DNA of 13,961 bases from Clostridiales bacterium (GCA_019423725.1 JAHZAW010000058.1:32408-46368); one strand, 5' to 3'. Numbered from the stretch's first letter, positions 1 to 7,422 are shown. Notes: generated by a model not told the origin, from the letters alone. Numbers and translations: made by a program.

Positions 1-31
1 AAATTAAAAAATTTTTAAGGAGGTGAGAAAC

Positions 32-295
32 ATGAAGAAAAGCGTCATAAAAGTATTAAAAGTAAATCCACATGAACATCCTGAAGTGTATATGCTGAAA
101 AATACATTGGAAGCAATGCAGAAAGCCGTGGAAAGTTGCACTGGCATCATGGAACTGGATGACTATTTTGTATCCTATGAAAGGATAAGAAAAACAAAAG
201 GGGAAATAAACGCTATAATCGTTTTCAGTCTCCATTATAGAAGCTATTATGTGACATCTTTTACAAAGGTTATTTCATACTTTAGATATGATTAG
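32..295 (+). CDS. DUF3846-like protein, probably truncated
   Basis: An 87-residue product. I place the start at ATG 32 because an excellent Shine-Dalgarno (AAGGAGGTG, 17-25) sits 6 nt upstream; an in-frame GTG at 23 lies inside that site. Residues 1 to about 35 (IKVLKVNPHEHPEVYMLKNT, then LEAMQKAVE) follow the opening of DUF3846-family proteins, small proteins of unknown function common on conjugative elements and phages. The family's usual later part, with an LxxLDD-type segment and a 'CNEEGKL'-like strand, is not recognisable. Residues after about 43 read as an unrelated lysine/tyrosine-rich tail. The stop codon overlaps the 3' end of the convergent MerR gene by 4 nt. Truncation or fusion by insertion of the neighbouring cassette is my inference; family assignment is by memory of the N-terminal pattern. 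Confidence 0.55.
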   Translation: MKKSVIKVLKVNPHEHPEVYMLKNTLEAMQKAVESCTGIMELDDYFVSYERIRKTKGEINAIIVFSLHYRSYYVTSFTKVISYFRYD

Positions 296-1095
296 AGTTC
301 TTGATTATTCATAAAAGCTTGAATTTCTAAAGGAAAAATCCCATTTTTATATTCTTCTAAAGTGATATTTGTAATCGTTATAATATCAACATTAGGATTA
401 GACGCAAAAATATCTATACAGAAGCTGGATGGATCGTATATATCAGCTGAACTCTCTTGATAGCATAAGTAAGCACCATCAGGTAATGTCAAAACTTCAG
501 GGTGGTCAATATTATAAGGCATTAGTTCTACTGTGATATAAATATTTACATTATCTTTTTGGCGTTCTATCATTAATCCTATGGGAAAGTTATATATAGG
601 AAAGAGGCCATTATTTTCTGCCTTTATAAATAGATCTTTTGCCTGGCTTTTAAAAACCATTTCATCATTTGGCTTTTTAAGAGGAGTACGTAGTATATAA
701 CGTTTGTTTATATGACGTTTATATAAGTTATCCTTATTTTGATATTTTTTATTTTCTCCTATGGCGTTAATAGAAGACTCCAGACGCTTCATTGTAATAC
801 TTAAACGCATAAATTTTTCATTTATTTTTTCTCTTCCGTCACTATATAACTTCAGTATATTCAATGTTCCATCTTCATTTTTGTAATTAACAGCATTCTT
901 TAGAGGTATTCCCAATTCCAAACACATCAGTATCGTATCTAAATCCACCAGCTGTTCTATTTTATAGTATCTGTATTTTGTTTTGGGATCAGTATATGCG
1001 GGAACCAGAGCACCTATCCTTTCATAATATCTTAAAGATTTACGATCTACATTACGTAATTTTGCAAATTCTCCGATGGTTAAATATGTGTCCAT
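292..1095 (-). CDS. MerR-family transcriptional regulator with GyrI/BmrR-like ligand domain
   Basis: A 267-residue one-component regulator. The start is ATG 1095 on the minus strand, preceded by GGAGGGGG at 1099-1106; the frame stays open further upstream but without a ribosome binding site. Residues 5-49 are a classic MerR winged helix-turn-helix (LTIGEFAKLRNVDRKSLRYY, then ERIGAL and a YRYY wing). Residues about 75-112 form the long dimerisation helix. Residues about 130-267 resemble the GyrI/BmrR effector fold, including a 'LPDGAYL' strand like the 'IPAGKYA' strand of that family. Its three cysteines (58, 211, 226) do not form a metal-sensor pattern, so a small organic ligand is likelier than a metal. 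It is divergent from the LysRS-MFS-TSCPD-OYE operon and its predicted operator lies between them. It is probably both autoregulator and activator of that operon. Confidence 0.9.
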   Translation of the reverse strand: MDTYLTIGEFAKLRNVDRKSLRYYERIGALVPAYTDPKTKYRYYKIEQLVDLDTILMCLELGIPLKNAVNYKNEDGTLNILKLYSDGREKINEKFMRLSITMKRLESSINAIGENKKYQNKDNLYKRHINKRYILRTPLKKPNDEMVFKSQAKDLFIKAENNGLFPIYNFPIGLMIERQKDNVNIYITVELMPYNIDHPEVLTLPDGAYLCYQESSADIYDPSSFCIDIFASNPNVDIITITNITLEEYKNGIFPLEIQAFMNNQEL

Positions 1096-1123
1096 TTTTC
1101 CCCCTCCAATAAAAATTAAACGG

Positions 1124-1154
1124 TTGACATTCCCATTATGGGATAGTTTAACAT
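1124..1154 (+). promoter_or_regulatory. MerR-type promoter and operator for the LysRS operon
   Basis: TTGACA at 1124-1129 and TAACAT at 1149-1154 are separated by 19 bp, the over-long spacer typical of MerR-activated promoters. A dyad TCCCAT-T-ATGGGA at 1131-1143 lies inside that spacer, where MerR dimers bind and twist the DNA. Predicted transcription starts near 1161, giving a 5' leader of about 78 nt to the LysRS start. No T-box or other riboswitch is recognisable in it. The -10 is imperfect (4/6), consistent with activator dependence. Confidence 0.7.
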
Positions 1155-1155
1155 A

Positions 1156-1184
1156 ATTATAAAACATTAAAGAAAATAGAGCAA
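1156..1184 (-). promoter_or_regulatory. Promoter of the MerR gene
   Basis: On the minus strand a perfect TATAAT (1161 to 1156) lies 17 bp downstream of TTGCTC (1184 to 1179, 3/6 match to TTGACA). The predicted start near 1149 falls in the -10 of the divergent promoter. The two promoters therefore face each other and overlap, so MerR bound at 1131-1143 could affect both. Confidence 0.5.
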
Positions 1185-1238
1185 TGACATACTAAGTAAT
1201 TTGATTTCTAAATGTAAGGAAGAAAGAGTGGAGTAAAA

Positions 1239-2705
1239 ATGGAAAATGATCTTTTATTAGCCAGAAAGAACAAGCTGGACTATATAATCGAAAATCATGT
1301 CAATCCCTATCCCGATAGGTTTGATGTGAATGAACAGATAAAGGATGCCATAAAATTGGCGGATGGAACGAAAGACATCCGCATTGCTGGAAGAATCATA
1401 TTAATGCGTAAAATGGGCAATCTTTCTTTTGCAAGGATCAGTGATGTTGAAGGAAGCATTCAAATCGCAGTTAAAAAAGATGTGCTTGGAAATGGGGAAT
1501 ATGACTTTTTTAAAAAGGCTTTTGATATAGGTGATTTCATAGGTGTTAGCGGTGAAATGTTTACTACAAAAACTGGAGAAAAAACCATACGTGCTCATAA
1601 AATTACATTCCTCGGAAAAGCTCTTAGACCGCTTCCAGAGAAATATCATGGCATCACAGATACGGACAGCCGTTTCCGACAGAGATATTTAGATTTGATT
1701 ATGAACGAGGATGTGCAGAAAAAATTTATTATGAAATTTGCATTTATCCGTGAAGTTCGAAGATATCTTGAGGATCATGGATATATAGAGATTGAAACGC
1801 CTGTATTACTCGATAAGCCTTCTGGTGCGTCTGCCAGACCTTTTATATCACATCATAATGCACTGAACATGGATGTATATTTAAGGATCGCGCCCGAAAC
1901 CTATTTAAAAAGAGCTATTGTCGGCGGATTTACAAAAGTATTTGAATTTGCCAGATGTTTTAGAAATGAAGGCATTGATTCATCACATCTTCAAGATTTT
2001 ACGATGTTGGAATGTTATTGTGCTTACTACAATTATAAAGATAATATGTTTTTTTTACAGAATATGTTATGTTCGGTTGTAAAAAAATTGTTTGGAAAAA
2101 CAAAACTAAAGATAGAGGGAACTACAGTTGATTTTGCAGGTAAGTGGTCAATTGTGACATTTAGAGAATTGATACTGCGTGATTCAGGCATAGATATTGA
2201 CCAATATCAAACCTCAGAGGAGCTTCTGAATGCAATAAAAGCAAAAAATATTAAGTTAGAGTCAGAAACAGAAATTTCTTTACTTGGTCGTGGCAATTTG
2301 ATCGACCTACTGTACAAAAAAGTAAGCAGGCCAAAGTTAATTTCACCTACATTTTTGGTGGAACATCCAAAGGCCTTATCCCCATTGGCAAGAGCAAATG
2401 ATGAAAACCCTGAAATTGTAGATAGATTTCAGCTGGTAATCAATGGTGCAGAAGTTATCAACGCATATTCGGAACTTGTAGATCCAATTGATCAGAAAAA
2501 ACGCTTGATGGAACAGGCAAGATTAAAAGCTTCTGGGGATGAAGAGGCAATGATGATGGATGAGGACTACGTTAGAGCTATGGAATATGGTATGCCGCCT
2601 ATTTCAGGATGGGGTATGGGAATTGACAGGATCTTACAGGTCATACTGGGAGAAAATAACATCAAAGAACTAATTTTATTTCCGCTGATGCGTCCTACGG
2701 AATAA
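1239..2705 (+). CDS. lysS: Class II lysyl-tRNA synthetase, divergent paralogue
   Basis: At 488 residues this is full length for bacterial LysRS, which charges tRNA-Lys with lysine in the cytoplasm. ATG 1239 follows GGAG at 1230-1233. Residues about 46-128 are the OB-fold anticodon-binding domain, keeping Phe64 and Gln75 at the spacing of E. coli F85/Q96. The catalytic core has motif 2 (FRNEG 241-245, then FTMLECY 254-260) and motif 3 (GWGMGIDR 457-464). By alignment to E. coli, the lysine pocket is kept at E220, R242, E258, Y260, N408 and E412. Unusual residues are HLQDF for the usual HNPEF (250-254), C259 for Leu, Y410 for Phe and K121 where E. coli appears to have Glu135. This looks like an active enzyme but not the housekeeping copy: it is under MerR control and first in an export/redox operon. 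A PoxA/GenX-type EF-P ligase is unlikely because the OB domain is present. The family is certain; the role is inferred. Confidence 0.92.
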   Translation: MENDLLLARKNKLDYIIENHVNPYPDRFDVNEQIKDAIKLADGTKDIRIAGRIILMRKMGNLSFARISDVEGSIQIAVKKDVLGNGEYDFFKKAFDIGDFIGVSGEMFTTKTGEKTIRAHKITFLGKALRPLPEKYHGITDTDSRFRQRYLDLIMNEDVQKKFIMKFAFIREVRRYLEDHGYIEIETPVLLDKPSGASARPFISHHNALNMDVYLRIAPETYLKRAIVGGFTKVFEFARCFRNEGIDSSHLQDFTMLECYCAYYNYKDNMFFLQNMLCSVVKKLFGKTKLKIEGTTVDFAGKWSIVTFRELILRDSGIDIDQYQTSEELLNAIKAKNIKLESETEISLLGRGNLIDLLYKKVSRPKLISPTFLVEHPKALSPLARANDENPEIVDRFQLVINGAEVINAYSELVDPIDQKKRLMEQARLKASGDEEAMMMDEDYVRAMEYGMPPISGWGMGIDRILQVILGENNIKELILFPLMRPTE

Positions 2706-2726
2706 ACACAAGGAGGATTTTTTTAA

Positions 2727-4124
2727 ATGGAACATGAAGAAAGATTACGGCCTAGACTGCTGATCGCAGTCTTATCAGTAAGTTTATTAATTTTATGCGG
2801 TCTATTGACTGAAACAGCAACTAATATTGCTTTTCCTACCCTTATGGAGGAATATGGGGTAAGCGCATCATCTGTACAATGGCTGACAACAGGAAAAATG
2901 CTTGTTGTTGCCATGATAACTCCAATATCTGCATATTTGAAGAAACGATTTCTGACAAAGAAGTTATTTTTGTTTTCAGGAATAACTTTTTTGATCGGGT
3001 GCCTCATGGGTTCACTTGCATGGAATTTTGAAGCACTCGTAACATCTGCAATTATTCAAGGTATTGGCATTGGTGTATCACTGCCAATGGTGTTTAACAT
3101 TATTTTGGAACAGGTTCCTTCTTCAAAAATAGGTACAGTGATGGGAATTGCTTCCCTAATCATGTCTGCTGGTCCTGCTTTAGGACCAACTTTTGGCGGA
3201 ATCGTAATTACTATGCTTGGATGGAGAATGATATTTTCTATTATGATTCCATTTACAATTATTTCTCTGCTTGCGGGAGGTTTTACGATAGAACAGAAAA
3301 CGGCACCTTCTAAACTGCGTTTGGATATCGCAGGCGCATTACTTGTTATGGCAGGATTTTTCTTTTTGATATATGGCATTACAGGCTTAGATTCTTTTTC
3401 AGAAAATCCCTTAAAGGTAGTGCTGTGTTTGATTCTTGGTGTTTTAGCTTTAGTCGTGTTCTCTCTGCATGCAAAACGAAAAGAAGAGCCTTTAATTAGA
3501 CTGGTTGTTTTTAAAAGTGCTGTATTTAACTGCCATCTGTTCTCATACATATTTATGCAGATCGTATTTTTAGGATTTTCGTTTGTTCTTTCGAATTATC
3601 TTCAAATCGTATGCCAAAAAAGTGCTTTTATTACAGGCCTGTGTCTTCTTCCCGGTGCTATGGGGCAGGCAGTACTTTCTGTTTGCAGCGGTATGATATT
3701 AGATAAATATGGGGCGAAAAAGCCGATATATTTTGGAAGTATACTTGCCATCATTGGCTCATGTTTGTTTTTCGTAACTGGAGTTTACATGGAAGCGGCT
3801 ATGGTCGTTGTGTTTTACATTATTATGGAAGTGGGTTTGGGATGTACATACGGCAACACACTTACTCATGCTCTGCAAAATATATCACCAAAAGATAATT
3901 CCGACGGAAACGCCGTTTTTAATACGTTTGGCCAATTGGCAGGATCAATGGGTACATCTGTTTCAGCAGTAATATTGACAGTATTCCAGAAAAATGCTGA
4001 TTCTTCGACTTTAGCAGATGCTACTGCTGCTGGTATTCATTGGATTTTTGCTGTTTTTCTGGCACTATTGGTATTAAATTTTGTATTGCAGGTTGCTGCA
4101 TTTCGTAAGGCAGAAGTAAAATAA
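2727..4124 (+). CDS. MFS drug-efflux-type transporter (DHA2/EmrB-QacA-like)
   Basis: A 465-residue, strongly hydrophobic polytopic membrane protein starting 21 nt after the LysRS stop, with AGGAGG at 2711-2716. The opening 'TETATNIAFPTL' (28-39) matches the first-helix motif of 14-helix drug:proton antiporters, with Glu in place of the usual Asp. 'LKKRFLTKKLFLFSG' (71-85) is motif A. 'GIASLIMSAGPALGPTFGG' (140-158) is motif C, the hallmark of exporters in this superfamily. It probably exports, using the proton gradient, the compound sensed by the divergent MerR regulator or a product of the neighbouring enzymes. The substrate cannot be read from sequence. No accessory (EmrA-type) protein is encoded nearby, as expected in a monoderm. 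Confidence 0.9.
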   Translation: MEHEERLRPRLLIAVLSVSLLILCGLLTETATNIAFPTLMEEYGVSASSVQWLTTGKMLVVAMITPISAYLKKRFLTKKLFLFSGITFLIGCLMGSLAWNFEALVTSAIIQGIGIGVSLPMVFNIILEQVPSSKIGTVMGIASLIMSAGPALGPTFGGIVITMLGWRMIFSIMIPFTIISLLAGGFTIEQKTAPSKLRLDIAGALLVMAGFFFLIYGITGLDSFSENPLKVVLCLILGVLALVVFSLHAKRKEEPLIRLVVFKSAVFNCHLFSYIFMQIVFLGFSFVLSNYLQIVCQKSAFITGLCLLPGAMGQAVLSVCSGMILDKYGAKKPIYFGSILAIIGSCLFFVTGVYMEAAMVVVFYIIMEVGLGCTYGNTLTHALQNISPKDNSDGNAVFNTFGQLAGSMGTSVSAVILTVFQKNADSSTLADATAAGIHWIFAVFLALLVLNFVLQVAAFRKAEVK

Positions 4125-4149
4125 ACACTTATAAGAATGGAGTAAAGAA

Positions 4150-4401
4150 ATGATATACAAAACAAAGGGTACTTGTTCTGAACAAATCGATATTGAAATT
4201 AAAAACGGCTTCATTAAGTCAGTAAAATTTGTAAAGGGATGTCCAGGATTTACTCAGGCATTAGAAAAAATGTTATCTGGACTTAGTGTGGATGAAGTTA
4301 TATCAAAATTAGATGGGATACAATGCCTTGATAAAGGTACATCCTGCCCAGATCAATTGGTAAAAGCATTAAAGCAGTATAAAAATGAAAAAGGAGAGTA
4401 A
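4150..4401 (+). CDS. TSCPD domain-containing protein (TIGR03905-like)
   Basis: A small soluble protein of 83 residues with a modest GGAG ribosome site at 4139-4142. The N-terminal YKTKGTCS, the central FVKGCPGF and the C-terminal 'TSCPDQL' (64-70) identify the stand-alone TSCPD family, related to a C-terminal domain of some ribonucleotide reductases. Four cysteines (9, 31, 59, 66) are at the family's conserved positions and could hold a metal or act as redox thiols. The usual GGCxGN turn is changed to KGCPGF. It sits 25 nt after the MFS gene and 5 nt before the OYE gene, so it is co-transcribed and perhaps a redox or metal partner of the oxidoreductase. The molecular function of the family is unknown. 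Confidence 0.82.
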   Translation: MIYKTKGTCSEQIDIEIKNGFIKSVKFVKGCPGFTQALEKMLSGLSVDEVISKLDGIQCLDKGTSCPDQLVKALKQYKNEKGE

Positions 4402-4406
4402 GGTAT

Positions 4407-5483
4407 ATGTCTGTAAGCATATATGATTCAGTGGATATAAAAAATATACATTTAAAAAACAGAATATATGTTACCCCCATGGTAACAAGGTTCAGTAAAA
4501 TCGATACAGGAAAAGTGGAACCAGAAACAGTAGAGCACTATAGACGATTGGCAATGGGCGGACCAGGGCTTATCATACAGGAAGCAACCTGCATTAACAA
4601 GGATGGACGTCTCATGGATCGTCAGTTAGGCGTTTGGGACGACGACCATATAGAGGGTCTTAGTAAGATTACAGAAGCCGTTCACGAGCAAAACTGTGCT
4701 GTTTTTTTACAGATCCATCATGCTGGGGTAGTAGGTATTTCTGGACATCCTCTATGCCCAGATAACTACAGCTATATGCAGGAAAACGGAACGATGAAAA
4801 TTGGGAAACGCATGACATTGGATGAGATCCATAAAATTCAGTCTGATTTTGTATCAGCATCTGTCCGTGCGTATCAGGCTGGCTACGATGGTATTGAATT
4901 ACATGGCTGTCATCAGTATTTGATATGCCAGTTTTTAAATAAGAGAGTCAATCAAAGACAAGATCAATATGGTGATGATCCTCTTCTTTTCGTAAAGGAA
5001 ATTCTTATAGAAATCCGTGAAAGAGTGCCTGAAAATTTCGTAATAGGCATACGTCTTGGTGGATTTGAGCCAACAATAGAAGATTCAGTGCAGCATGCAA
5101 TAAAATTAGAACAAATGGGCATAGACTTCATTGATGTGTCTTATGGCTTCCAGATGGAACAAGAGCCATATTCCCCAGAAGGCTATCCTTTTTTGGATAT
5201 TATTTATGCAGCTGAAAAAATAAAACAGGCTGTAAATATTCCTGTTTTTGCTGCCAATGGTATTACATCACCTGAAATGGCGCAGAATGTTATGGAACAA
5301 ACAAAAGCTGATTTAATTGGCATAGGCCGTGGCTTTATTGTAAATCCTAACTGGATGACAGATGCAATAAATAAAAGAAATACAGGAAAATGTTTACATT
5401 GTAAAGTATGCAGGCTGTATGATGCACCGGAAAAATGCCCAGGAAAGATAATTTTCAATAGACAAAGTCAGAATGAGGAATAA
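4407..5483 (+). CDS. OYE-family NADH:flavin oxidoreductase
   Basis: A 358-residue TIM-barrel flavoenzyme of the old yellow enzyme family, last gene of the operon. Start ATG 4407 is 5 nt after the TSCPD stop; the AGGAG ribosome site lies in the end of that gene. Visible elements are 'LQIHHAG' (101-107, flavin contact), the substrate-anion pair H166/H169 in IELHGCHQYL with Y171, the 'QFLNKRVNQRQDQYGDD' segment (175-191, normally FLSP..N.R.D.YGG), and 'VFAANGI...IGIGRGFI' for FMN phosphate binding (280-311). The C-terminus has four cysteines (329, 332, 335, 344; C-x2-C-x2-C-x8-C). This resembles the Fe-S ligand region of 2,4-dienoyl-CoA reductases, but with altered spacing and without the second FAD/NAD domain. 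It likely reduces an electrophilic alkene or nitro compound; the substrate is unknown. Confidence 0.88.
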   Translation: MSVSIYDSVDIKNIHLKNRIYVTPMVTRFSKIDTGKVEPETVEHYRRLAMGGPGLIIQEATCINKDGRLMDRQLGVWDDDHIEGLSKITEAVHEQNCAVFLQIHHAGVVGISGHPLCPDNYSYMQENGTMKIGKRMTLDEIHKIQSDFVSASVRAYQAGYDGIELHGCHQYLICQFLNKRVNQRQDQYGDDPLLFVKEILIEIRERVPENFVIGIRLGGFEPTIEDSVQHAIKLEQMGIDFIDVSYGFQMEQEPYSPEGYPFLDIIYAAEKIKQAVNIPVFAANGITSPEMAQNVMEQTKADLIGIGRGFIVNPNWMTDAINKRNTGKCLHCKVCRLYDAPEKCPGKIIFNRQSQNEE

Positions 5484-5677
5484 AGCATTATTAATATTAA
5501 GTTGTCAATGAAGGACTGGTATTTATATTATATTGTGTTTTTTGGGAGAATCGTCATACAACAAGGGACATCTAGATTCTTTAATCATAATTTTTATCAG
5601 ATTATGATGGGACGAGTAAAAACGACAAAAATTGAGTTTTTTTTGATAGTAAAAAACAAAATAATACAGCTTTTTAC

Positions 5678-5711
5678 AAAAGCGATTTCATGAAAATGAA
5701 GTCGCTTTTTT
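5678..5711 (+). terminator. Intrinsic terminator of the LysRS-OYE operon
   Basis: A 10-bp stem (AGCGATTTCA 5681-5690 with TGAAGTCGCT 5697-5706, one G-T wobble) closes a TGAAAA loop and is followed by six T residues. Flanking A and T runs extend the stem by three pairs. It lies about 195 nt after the OYE stop; nothing convincing is encoded between. Confidence 0.85.
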
Positions 5712-5880
5712 ATTGCTTTTAAATAGAATTTTGATTTAAGTACAGCATGATATTTGTCAAAAATTGCTATTTCACGATAAGAACGAAAGTTACATACTTA
5801 TTTTATAATTCACTATGTAGACAATACAAAACAGATGAAAAATGGGGATTTATATGTAGCTTTGTTAAATAAAATAAGAG
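5712..5880. other. Non-coding AT-rich spacer
   Basis: No open frame with a ribosome site, no strong hairpin and no clear promoter is seen. It separates the operon terminator from the recombinase remnant and may include its decayed upstream region. Confidence 0.5.
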
Positions 5881-6200
5881 GGTAATATATCAAGCAAAAA
5901 GGAATATGTGAAAGTGAAAAAAGCTGAGAGTGCTGCATATTACCGTGTCAGTACAGCCAAAGAAGAGTTAAGTCATAAACAAAGAAAATGAGGAAAAACA
6001 AAGAAGAGCTGAGGAAAGGAGTAAAGAACGAAATTGGCTGGAACGCAAAATATAATGCAGAATATGTTTTGACAAATGTTTTTTGGCAGTGCGGCAGACC
6101 ATACCACAGGTAGGTGTGGAAAACAAAAGTGGTATGGAGATATAGGAACATGCTGAAAAATGGAACCATGTATTGTCAAAATTCGCCTGCCATCAATTAA
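5881..6200 (+). pseudogene. Remnant of a large serine recombinase
   Basis: Two recognisable pieces survive in different frames. At 5881-5988 the frame encodes KKAESAAYYRVSTAKEEL, which matches the opening beta strand and catalytic serine region of serine recombinases (family pattern 'AAYxRVSTDxEEQ'). At 6048-6200 another frame encodes KYNAEYVLTN, then CGRPYHR, a TAG stop, VWKTKVVWRY, and KNGTMYCQNSPAIN. This follows the zinc-ribbon of large serine recombinases (pattern CGxCGxPYRR...W+...GTKYCxNSPTI). The middle of the gene, normally about 250 codons covering most of the catalytic and recombinase domains, is missing. In-frame stops and a frameshift make it non-functional. Such genes move integrative elements, so this marks past element activity between two functional clusters. 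Family assignment is from recalled motifs. Confidence 0.72.
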
Positions 6201-6408
6201 AAGAATTTATAAAGAAACATTTATTTGATAAACTGAATTGGAATTGTGGAATTAATGTTTTATTGAATACGTTCAAATATTGTATCAATCAATACATTGC
6301 AGATTGTTAAATTCCTAAGCAGAACAATTTGAATAGTTATGATTTATTCTTGATATGGTAAAATAATATGTAAGACATTATAAAAACAAAGAAAAGAGGC
6401 GAATACTT
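6201..6408 (+). promoter_or_regulatory. Upstream region of the LysR gene with ATAC/GTAT half-sites
   Basis: AT-rich non-coding DNA. ATAC at 6267-6270, GTAT at 6282-6285 and ATAC at 6292-6295 form two overlapping dyads (ATAC-N11-GTAT and GTAT-N6-ATAC). LysR regulators often bind T-N11-A dyads in their own upstream regions, so this is a plausible but unproven binding site. No confident -35/-10 pair was found. The ribosome site is AGAGG near 6394-6398. Confidence 0.3.
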
Positions 6409-7290
6409 ATGATGTTGCGGCAGATACAGCATTTCCAAACAATCGTACAGGAAAATAGTTTCACTGAGGCAGCGGAACTTTGCCATATTTCACAATCTGG
6501 CATTTCACAGTCCATCAAAGCATTAGAGGATGAAATTGGAGTGAAACTCCTAATACGTAAGAACAGGAAGTTTGTGCTTACAGAAGCAGGCAAGTATTTC
6601 TATAAAAAGAGTCTTGTGATAACAGCAGATCTGGAACAGCTTTGCCGTGATACGGTTCGTATCGACCGCAAAGACACAGAAGAGCTTTCACTTGGATTCC
6701 TTTCTACATATAGTGGTGATGAGTTTAACCGTGCAATAGCGGCATTTTCAGCAAAGTTTCCTGCTGTAGAACTTACAGTGACAAGTGGCAATCATGAAGA
6801 TTTGTATGATGGTCTGCGTTTTGGAAAAATCGATCTTGCACTGAATGATCAAAGAAGAGCTTTTTCTGATACTTATGAGAATCTTGTGCTGATTGAAACG
6901 AACTGTTATGTAGAAATTGCAGCGCATAATCCTTTAGCGAAACTTGATGTGGTGGATGTTGATGATTTAAAGAACACACCATGTATTCTTGTTGCGTCAA
7001 AAGAACAACAGGAAGAGGAGAAACGGTTTTATAGAGACATCATAGGATTTAATGGAGAGTTTCTTTTTGCGGAAACACTTCAGACGGCACGCATGATGGT
7101 GATATCAAATCGCGGTGTGATGCCTGTGGAAGGTGCCAATAGTGGCTCTTTGTTTGGTGCAATATTGAAAAGGATACCTCTGACCAGAGAAGGGGTACAG
7201 ACCAAGAGAACTTATTGTGCTTTTTGGAAAAAAGGCAATAACGGTCATTATGTAAAGGAATTTGCAGATATATTAAAGTCCATGTATTGA
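6409..7290 (+). CDS. LysR-family transcriptional regulator
   Basis: 293 residues, the normal length for the family. The N-terminal winged HTH covers residues about 3-62 (LRQIQHFQTIVQENSFTEAA, then a recognition helix with SQSGISQSIKALEDEIG). It is followed by a linker helix (to about 90) and a periplasmic-binding-like effector domain (about 92-290, with LSLGFLSTYSG, KIDLAL and a C-terminal 'SNRGVMPVEG' strand). Two adjacent ATG codons (6409 and 6412) are possible starts; the first has the better spacing to the weak AGAGG site. It is unusual in being co-directional with, not divergent from, its likely target genes, which begin 132 nt downstream behind their own promoter. It probably activates the SDR-CMD-flavodoxin-NTF2 cluster in response to a small molecule or redox signal. 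The ligand is unknown. Confidence 0.92.
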   Translation: MMLRQIQHFQTIVQENSFTEAAELCHISQSGISQSIKALEDEIGVKLLIRKNRKFVLTEAGKYFYKKSLVITADLEQLCRDTVRIDRKDTEELSLGFLSTYSGDEFNRAIAAFSAKFPAVELTVTSGNHEDLYDGLRFGKIDLALNDQRRAFSDTYENLVLIETNCYVEIAAHNPLAKLDVVDVDDLKNTPCILVASKEQQEEEKRFYRDIIGFNGEFLFAETLQTARMMVISNRGVMPVEGANSGSLFGAILKRIPLTREGVQTKRTYCAFWKKGNNGHYVKEFADILKSMY

Positions 7291-7332
7291 TTTCGCATTA
7301 CTAATACTTATTTGAAAACCTCTTATTTTAAA

Positions 7333-7361
7333 TTGATTGATTTATCTGAGAGTTTTAGAAT
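7333..7361 (+). promoter_or_regulatory. Promoter of the SDR-CMD-flavodoxin cluster
   Basis: TTGATT (7333-7338) and TAGAAT (7356-7361) with a 17-bp spacer give a good sigma-A-type promoter; the predicted start is near 7368. Upstream, CTTATTT occurs twice between about 7306 and 7328, close to a position where a LysR activator might bind. Confidence 0.6.
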
Positions 7362-7422
7362 AGATTCAAACAAAGGAAATTAACGGTTAGGGAACCATTG
7401 ATCGAAACAGGAGGTTTTTATT

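Noticed and set aside
1155..1238. T-box or lysine riboswitch controlling the LysRS gene
   Set aside because: The predicted leader is only about 78 nt and contains neither the T-box core nor a terminator hairpin.
3056..3550. 164-codon minus-strand frame
   Set aside because: Antisense to the MFS transporter, with an unnatural composition and no start signal.
5502..5693. 63-codon plus-strand frame after the OYE gene
   Set aside because: It starts at TTG without a Shine-Dalgarno, has low-complexity AT-rich composition, and runs into the terminator stem.
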